This document shows, in pieces, positions 43,101 to 52,100 of a DNA stretch of 64,000 nucleotides. Both the position numbers and the translations under genes were made by a program. Each line of letters starts with the position of its first letter. Positions within the stretch are counted from its first letter, which is position 1. Origin of the DNA: Paragonimus westermani. Lineage: Eukaryota; Platyhelminthes; Trematoda; Plagiorchiida; Troglotrematidae. Location of the stretch: contig QNGE01000270.1 of assembly GCA_008508345.1 (NCBI GenBank), forward strand, positions 42,779 through 106,778, given 5' to 3'. The notes beneath the pieces are model-generated. The model worked only from the letters and a program-made list of their open reading frames with translations. It was not told where the DNA came from and searched no databases.

Positions 43101-46100
43101 ATGGCTGTTCTGGGTTGACTTAGCAGACACACAAGTGAGTATGAAGTACAGGGTTTATGTGGGCACTTCCAAAAAAAGTGAAGTGGACTCTATTTTGCCA
43201 GTGTCTCTGAAACTCCAGCGTAACGCTTAAGAAACGATAAGATGTTCCAACTGTAAGTTAGCCGACGCTACATCGCTGGTTTCATCAACGACGACGGGAT
43301 CAATAAATTAGTTGAACAAAATCCTTCGGAACGACGGTGCAGATGCTGAAGTTCAGCACAAAAACCCCCAGGAACGGGCGTCAAAAGGTTGTTATACTTT
43401 AAAGATGCCTATATCTTAAAGTTAGCTACCACATCACTTCAGAAAACCCAACGAATTACAAATCCAGTCAACTACATGTAACAGTTCAACTTACCACTGC
43501 CCATTTTGTAACTAGAATCTCCATGAACTGAACCGTTTGTAGTGACGTGGCTACCTCCTAGTTGAGAAAGCTCTCAGGAAAACCACATTAATAGGCCATT
43601 GGGCATCCGAAGTGATTTGGTGCCTGTCCAAATGGATTCGTCTACATGACTCTGGTTCCGGCTAGAAGGAGATAGGGGGCGGGCAAAAGTACGCTGGAGG
43701 ATTGTAACACTAAGTCCAAGAGTTATCCTAACTCCATCCATCACATACACAAATCCCTGCGAATTCTTCATTATATTCTGGAGTAATGTACTTGTAAATA
43801 CTGAACAGAAAATACACTGAAAACTTGAAGCAATCAGTTCCTTTCGGAAGTTTGAACAAAACACTTGGAACACGAAAACCGGTATATGCAGTCATTCCTT
43901 ACGCTACTCATCAGTACCAAATTTACAATAGCAAGGACTGGTTGTTTTATAGCAACCGTTTCAGCGAACCTCACGAATCTTGAAATGGAATGACCCAACA
44001 GGATTCTGAGTGCATAAACTGGATCATCAGCGTGACCAATGGGCAGGACGTGTCTAGCGACTTACGGCTTGCTGAAGCGGTCGCATTCAGTCGGTTCCAG
44101 CCAGTTCTTTGTGTTAAAAAAACTGTTCGTGAACTTGACCCTTCCATGGACCTAGCAACTTATCCTCAACCCGCTTATTGACTATCACCCCCCCCCTGAG
44201 TTGTCTGGTGTAAAACAACCGACCCCTGAGATTATAAATTTGGTAATGACGATTCGATACGAAATGCTTGTGCCCTAACGTTACCGCGTGACATGTCAGT
44301 GATGTCATAGATTAGATGAGTTGGCAATTTGACTTTGCATGTTTTAGGCTAACTATCAGATCTTGAGAGATATGATACCGAGTTCCATTCTCCAAAATGT
44401 CATAGTATTCGTGTTGTTCCAACTGCTCAAGGTTGGCAGACAAACCCTTCTCAGTTATCTTAGCTGGAGCTTGTGAGTTCGCCACTTTTTTCAACCGTTT
44501 CATCTTTTAACAGCCTGTTGTTCCTTATTCAGAACCGTCTGTTGATTCGTTACGTTTTTTTTCACTTTTCCTTTGGTGTTGAAAAGCTATTTATAACTAT
44601 CTGAATTAAGTTAACAGCTTCAAAATAGGACCCATACTTTCAAACAGAAGTGTGATAAACGACACTCCCGACACTATTGGGTAGTCATCCCATTTTGTAG
44701 GTTGTTCAGAATATGGCAGTTACTCAATCTTATATCAGATGTTCATGTTGATTGAGCATATCTGGTAAATGACTGTAGCAAGAGTGTTTAAGTATGACTA
44801 CACAGTTGTTAGTGGAATACTCACCAATAGACATATCCCCCCAAAATAGGTGGTTAGGTTTCACGGTTCGGTCCGGAAGGGAGTGTGCATTATTTCCGGG
44901 AGAGTTAGGAGTGGATGAACGATGTCCGTATTTTCGTGATGGGTACATACATTGGTTAACCAGGAATTAAAGCGAGCGTTCAGTTTATACGAAAATGGAG
45001 GTCCACCTATTTTCTTTAGCTCGAAATTGAAATTTCTGTCGTGATTTTTAACTAGCGTTGTGTGGGACGCTGAGCTGCCTATTTGCTAATGCTGATAAGC
45101 ACTGTCATCCCCCAGTCAAGGGCACTTTGTTAGTAAAGCAGCTGTTGATTGCTTCGACCATATAAACCGAGAACTAGTGCCTAAGCACACGACCTCGTGC
45201 TTGTTGTGTGATCATGGATGACTCTGATAACTCCCTTCTCTGATACTTAGGACGCACTGCTATGCAAGGGCGTCCGTTCAAAATATACCACAGCTATCCC
45301 TACAAGATAACACGGTTAGCAAGAGCCGTTTTTCAGTTATACAATTTGGCGGTGGGCCCAAAAGTATTCTTACTAATAGTAACAGAAGGCAATACGTACT
45401 GAACGGCCTCAAACGAATGAGGCACCTGTTATCAGGCTCAAGGTGAAGTAGGGAACAGCTTTATTCATACACACTAGACACATTTCCACAGTGGCCTACA
45501 TAATTCACTCAGAAAGACGGTTGGCTGAATGAACCTTTACGTATGCATACCCAACGTACATATGCGTGCACCAGCATGTTCAAATGAGTTTATATTGAAT
45601 TATTAAAGCTGTAATGAACAGTTCACTAACTGATCGTTCATACTTTTTCATACTGCTTGTGCCGACTGTTTATTGTATTTCTTATCTACACTAAATCTCC
45701 TTGGAAAATCGTATACTTCACAATATTGCTGGAATGTATCGAGCACAAGTGGTTAAATTCAAATCCGGTCGTAAATATTTCGGGAACGTTGGAGTGTTTT
45801 GCAGAAATATTTAGCTAATTTGCACAGCGTGATGTCAGCACTCTCATACAGATATTCTGCTTTTCTGATAGTTCCTTCTTCCTTTGGTAGCAAGAAGTTC
45901 AATAAGTGATCAACATTGACTATGTGGATACTTTTATTAAAGCCATTGGAAAAATGAACATTCAATTTGTTCAGGTAACTTTCGATGGGTACTTCACCTT
46001 TGAAAGCCTGGAACATCCTCACTAGCACTGATAATAAACTGGACAGGTGGTTGCAACACTAAATTCCATGAGTGACTGATTGGTTGGCCAAATGAGAAGA

Positions 46101-49100
46101 ATGCGTAGTAGAATTATGTTGACCGATCCAGAAAGGTTACCATCCGTCCTGTACTCTATCATACATTGTTGTTGCAGAATGACGTAACGTTTAGTCCGGT
46201 TTCATAACAATTCTTTTCGTGGTTTCTAATACTCATTTGAAGTAAGCTGATCACGGAATACTAGAAAACCTGTCCATATTTTCCTGCAAACAACCACACA
46301 GTTTCTGAGGGGGACTGATTCTCCCCTTAAGTGTTATTTCACACTTTTACAAATAAAATGTGATAGCTTACTTTGAACCTCACTACTAGTAGTTACTCCT
46401 GAGTAACCATATCTGTGTTACAAGTGACCATGTCCCCCGGTGTAAAACAGACGATGGGTGCAGTCAAAACTTTATTCGTTTTGCCCTTCAATTTGTTTAT
46501 TTGTTCTTTCGGTATTCCACACTAATCCGACAGATAAAAAATTGTTTCTAACACGGTCCATAAGCACAGTTGGTTGGTTTGTGTTGTTGCACGCTTTTGG
46601 TAAGTGTATGGCAATTTGTTTCGGTAATATCGCGTTTCTTGTTACTACCTCGCTTTACAGGTTTTCTTTTTTTTGTTCCCGGTATAATGTCTGTAGGGAT
46701 CGGGTTCGGATGTGTTCAGTTGCGAAATGGTGGTTCTCCGCACACTGTCAAAGTTTACAGCGTTGGGGACAGAAACTGTTTGTATCAAGTAGTTTTGCTC
46801 GTATACTTTTGTGTTAGTAAGATAACCGCATCACTCACATAGTATTCTGTTGAACAATATACTGGCACGATATGTGGTGACAGTATTGTAACATATAAGC
46901 CGGTCGTTTTTACTCTGATTGTCCGCTACACTCGTGGACCACCTTTTGGCAAAGCACAGGCAACGGGAGACAACGTTCTTCCGAAGCAGGAGTTTCAGTA
47001 ATAGTCCTGTAAAAGAAGACAGCATGAACAAACGTGAACCAAAAGCCCAGTAAGCCATGGCCATGATTTACGCAAGTGAAAACTAAAATGGCACTAACAC
47101 TACGGTAGCACGCTTCCTTACATAATCACAAGTCAACTCGTGCGCGCTTTCTAGTTTCAACTTGGTCTTACAGTATGAACTTGTAGCGAGATCGTCCAGC
47201 TTTCAAACAAAATCTCACAAAAATTCACTTAATAAGCTACTGTGACTCATTTACCAGATCTATCAGTGTGTTTTATAGCTAGATGTTCATACGTTTACGA
47301 GCACGCTTTCAGCTGAAGCTTAACAGTAAAACCCTTGATTTCTAATAGTGTTGACGCGAAATTGGATGCAAACGTCGTCATCTATCTCTCACTTTCAACT
47401 AAAAACTTTTCTTAAATTTATTCTATAGTTTTCCCCACTTCAATGAAAAAGACGTCTATTTACCGCTACGTGTAACTGTCTTTCGGTGCTCGCCACACTG
47501 TGGCGAGTTAAGTATTGATAAACTAATCCAACGTATGGATGGGCTGAGATGGGAAAGTATGAACATACCAGAAACGAACTGACCACTGAATCCGTAAAAG
47601 CATATATTCAGTATATTCAGCTGAAACATGCTCCATCTATTTTCTTGATACAGTAACCGTTTAATCTGCGAAAACTAATCTTATCTGATAAATTAACACT
47701 TAAGCGGACTGCACAATAGAAAGCAAATGTCAAGTACACCATGGATTTGGCCGCCATTCAAAAAATGTTCCTGAATGAACTCGCATAAACGGTGTTGGCG
47801 TTAACTTCGTTTGAGCTGGATTAGTTTCGTGCTAAAAACACTAAGGGTGGGGATATTAATTAATAATTACCATCGATTAAAGAAAGACCCGCATTATCTC
47901 TGGTATAAGATCAGTTCCAAGTCACAATGTTAAAGACCCGCATGCACTCTTTTGTACGTGCTAGTTTACTATGTAACAACTCATGAACGTCCACATGCCA
48001 ACAAGCTTAGGTCTGTCTTACCCAGAAAACCCAAACATTTTCAGTTGTGAATACTGATCAGAGAAGAAACGCAGATGTAGCATTATTAAACTGCTTCTTC
48101 ACTACCGTTGGTGGTAAGCAGCCATCTCCAACTGACACGCGAGTTGTGGGCTGAGTTGTGACAGCAAAAAACAGTATAAAACCGGAATGAAGAGATGACA
48201 TGATCTTATACTGTTTTAATTGTCTTCTCCTCAGTGAGGTAAAAGGGACCTGCTTTGAGTGGTGTTCGGGTGGTGAGTCCAAACAAGGATAGAATTTCCA
48301 TTTTAGGGGAGGCCTTACACTGTTAACTGTCAGTGAACCGAATAGGCGACGTTCCAAAATGTCTGTGTTACATTTGAACGCAGTCTAATCACTACTGGCG
48401 TACTTTCACACCAGGTTTCTGACTGGTTTTAGTAGTGATTAATGGTCACAGTGATTGCAGACTTGATGTGGCGGCGTTCCAGTATAGACCCTGCTTGTCC
48501 TACAGCCCCTTGCAAATTTAGGTCCAGTCGTGCTAATTGTGCTAGGCCTACTTTGAATGACTGATTGAACATCTGCAGTATTGACAGAGAAAAATGGTCA
48601 TTTGTGGACTATAGGTCAAGAGGTGTGAAACTGCAGACCATGAATTGTTTTTTTTGGTGAGGTGTTTTGCACAGAGTCGAAGTGAGGTTTTTAGTCTTCA
48701 TACTCATCGACTGTGAGTAGCAGAGGACCAAGGACTACACGCTGATCCATTTTCACACGATCAGTCTACTTCTGTCCTAGTGGCGATTTAACCGCCTCCT
48801 GTCTGCTTCGGTCATATCTTACTCTCTGGCTTATTTGAATGACTCACTACAAATTTGTACTCATACGTAATCACGTGTCCTGCTAAAACAGTTGATGCAA
48901 CGTAAACCATGTAAGTATTCGAAATGTGCATGAGTAACCGAGCTGATATGACCTTGCTAACATTTCGGAACGGGCGCTGGAAATATTAAGTATTTAGGGT
49001 CACACCAATTAATAGCGTGACAAAAACATGCAGTACCCTTCAAAAAAGTCACCGTGTACGAAGTCCATAGATCAAAGCTCCCATTAAATAAGACAACATT

Positions 49101-52100
49101 AGAGTGCGCATATAAAATAGGGTGGGTTGATGGATTTTGTTTCACCAATCATTCTGACTGTGAAATTCGTTAACGACTACAAAGAAAACTAACAGAACGT
49201 GACTGTAGAACATTACAAACGTGATTTACCGTCATACGCACGTGATTGCTTATGTATATTAGCAGAACAGTGTGGATTATAACGTTCTAATTTTGGTGCC
49301 TAACTGAATCACCACCGACCACTATGAGAGTACCTATTCTTCTTTTCTTGTCACAACTGTAGTGACTGATACGGAGAACTTAGTAGACTACAATATGCTG
49401 TTCCAATCTGTTGACATTCAAAACATAATTGCCTGGGCTTTTTAAGTAATCGCAGATGTGTCCGTACATACGCAAATCAAGCTAGCGTTGGGGATGTCAC
49501 AAAAAACCACCAAACCAACGTGACTTCACTTCGGTATGCAGATCAATAGCTTGACGGAACAGCTGTCTATCTCATCCAAAGCTAATGACAACTGAGTTCA
49601 CGTCTATCATTCACTCAGATTGGTCCCTATAGGTGGACGAACCCTATACTGAAATTCGGCATGAACTGGCTATCCGTTACATACTTTCAATGTGTATTTC
49701 TCGAGAGACCTCAAAATCCGTTCTTTTTAGGTCTCTGTATATTGCCAGCCTCCATATGCCAATCTGGCATTACATCCCCTTTTGTAAGGAGATAACCTTT
49801 CATGGAGTTCGCAAAGAATCAGCAGGTGTGCCTCTCCGAACTGTGCTCCGTGTGCAAGTGACGTTCGAACAAAATGAGTCTATCCGTTTACGGGTATAAG
49901 TAGCATCTTCTTCACTCATTGGATGACCTTTGAATCTGTATAAGAGACGTTCTCAACTCGTTTGTGCAAGCTGGTAAACCTTTTTAAGCCACACTGTCGA
50001 CTTACGCTTGACTTGATGTAATCGCTTGAGTCGATTTTCTCTGACTGTCCAGAAGATCCATCTCAGGTCCACGTCAAGGCATTCAGCGCATCCAGTAAGA
50101 TGGTGCAGCTGGTTGTATACATCGCTGACTGAAAACTTTTCCACGTCAAGCATTTTGGTGTACCACAAGTATCATTTGGTTGAAATGTTCGGGGTTTCAT
50201 AAAGTACTAAGAGCACAGTTAGTGGACTACAAAAAAGTGATATTTGGTCAATCACAAATAGCTTAAAGCGATGCAGATCCTTTCTGACACATTAAAAGGA
50301 AACCCTGGTTAGTAACCCATGTGACCGACACAGATGGTAACCAGTGGCCAGGCTGGCTACTTTGGAAAGGTCTGGTTTTTTCTTCGATTTCGGAATTGCA
50401 CCATGGCCACTCAGTGGTGTAGCCACTTGAGTTGCTAAACTCGGCAAGACGGAATCAATGCAAGTTCCAAAGAACTTAATCCGTATAGACACACAAACCG
50501 ATAGTTTCATTAGCACACTTGCTCTGCAGCCTAAACTTATGTGAGCACACACTGTTTCATACTAATTTGTGTTAAGTCAGTTAACTTCCACTCACATAAA
50601 ACGCAAAGCCAACTAACTCTGTGGCCATGCTGTTTTTCACTAGATGGAGGCAGAAACCAACACGGATTCACTAAACCGGGAATGAAATTTGGAAGTCGAA
50701 CGAGGGATAATGGACAAAATTATGGGAATGACGGGTGGTACAAAATCCTTCAGAATGATAAGCACACGGTGGGCTGATGGATCTGAAAGGGATGAGCTTG
50801 ATTTAATTTTGTATGGGTCACTTCAATCCAATTCAATCCGTATAGCAAGCCTAGATTAGTCGTTGCCCATTGACAACTAGTGACAAAGTGTCATTCTTCG
50901 AACTCGCTTTCCTGCTGCAAAAAGACGATTTATTATCGGGTCATGCAAATACTGGATCGTCCCTGCAGCAACCACACATTCAATCCCAACACTATCTTCC
51001 AAACCCTAGTGGGAGAAGGCGCGAACGTCATTGTTTATTGAAAACAAGTCACAAACTAGATGACAGGGAGTTTGAATATACGCGGCAGGCATTTACTATA
51101 AACTGTAGCCAGGGTAGGAAACGAATCAGCTACGTCGGTTCTGTACAGCAGTCGTGATGTCAGAATAGCTCAGGTTACGGAAACAGCAAAGGGCCGACAA
51201 GAAACTGTAGTTCACCTGGAGTTGAAACGCACATGCGTCCAGCCGCACAGTTGCAGTTCGATTAGATAAATGAAATAAGAGAGAACTATTCATCCCACAG
51301 CAAATCTGCTCCCAGACAATGAAGACCGAAGTATTCTGACTTCACTTCAAATAACTGACGTTCAATTCTATGTGTAGGCTTACACCGTTTCAATGCTGAA
51401 GTTACCTCCGACCATGGATCGGGCGGTTTGTTTTGACTGCTTCGTTAGGAGGACGCCTTGCAAAAGCAGTATCGTCAGTGCAGCTTCCGTTCATATGGAG
51501 GTGCAAAGGTAATGCTATCTAGTATGGTGATGAGAAGTTTATGAGAAAACAGCCAGCTCGAGGAATATAACAATAAGTTGGGTTCAGCTGTTTTCTAAAC
51601 CACTGTCAGCCGTTAAGTGTGCTACTGGTTTTGCTATTGGGCATCATTACAACAGCCATTTTTATAAATAAACGGTGTATCAACAGACAGAGCTAGTCAA
51701 GGTTGAGTCAGTGACTTAAGTGGCGTCTCTGAGGTTGATCAGTTAACAACAAAACTTAATTTTCAAGCCAGCGGATGCTGGGGTTCATCATACCGAAACA
51801 GTTGTACTTTCGAATGCCCCGTTGTTCTTGAGAACACATTTCTTTAGGAGGTTTTACGTTACAATTCCATTCCCACATAAGTACTTGTCTCCTCACAGCC
51901 GCCGTCGGTGAATTTATGTCCGTGGCGGAGATAAACTTGCGTTCTCCGTTCAAAACATTCACACAGCGTGCAAAAAAACTTCCCTTAGGTCTGTAATTAA
52001 GCGCCTACGCTATATTTCAGCCCGCTAGAGAGATGTAGTAGCATAAGCACCTGCCTCAAACGATTACTTTCCTCAGAAGCATATGCAGCGCTGCATTTCA

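Larger units (their letters stand above)
43830..44300. mobile_element. Two Penelope-like 3' ends in head-to-head arrangement
   Basis: The - strand arm (44065 down to 43830) reads [20 protein letters not shown], then [11 protein letters not shown], skips about 130 bp of the usual sequence, and ends in a hammerhead at 43877-43922. The + strand arm (44066-44300) reads [20 protein letters not shown], then [12 protein letters not shown], and ends in a decayed hammerhead at about 44248-44290. The arms abut near 44066, with their 3' ends pointing outwards. Both belong to the family of the 11 kb and 57 kb copies. Confidence 0.8.

Noticed and set aside
46458..46842. Overlapping 119- and 90-codon + strand open frames with hydrophobic content
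   Set aside because: No family motif, two frames equally open, and T-rich sequence explains the hydrophobicity.
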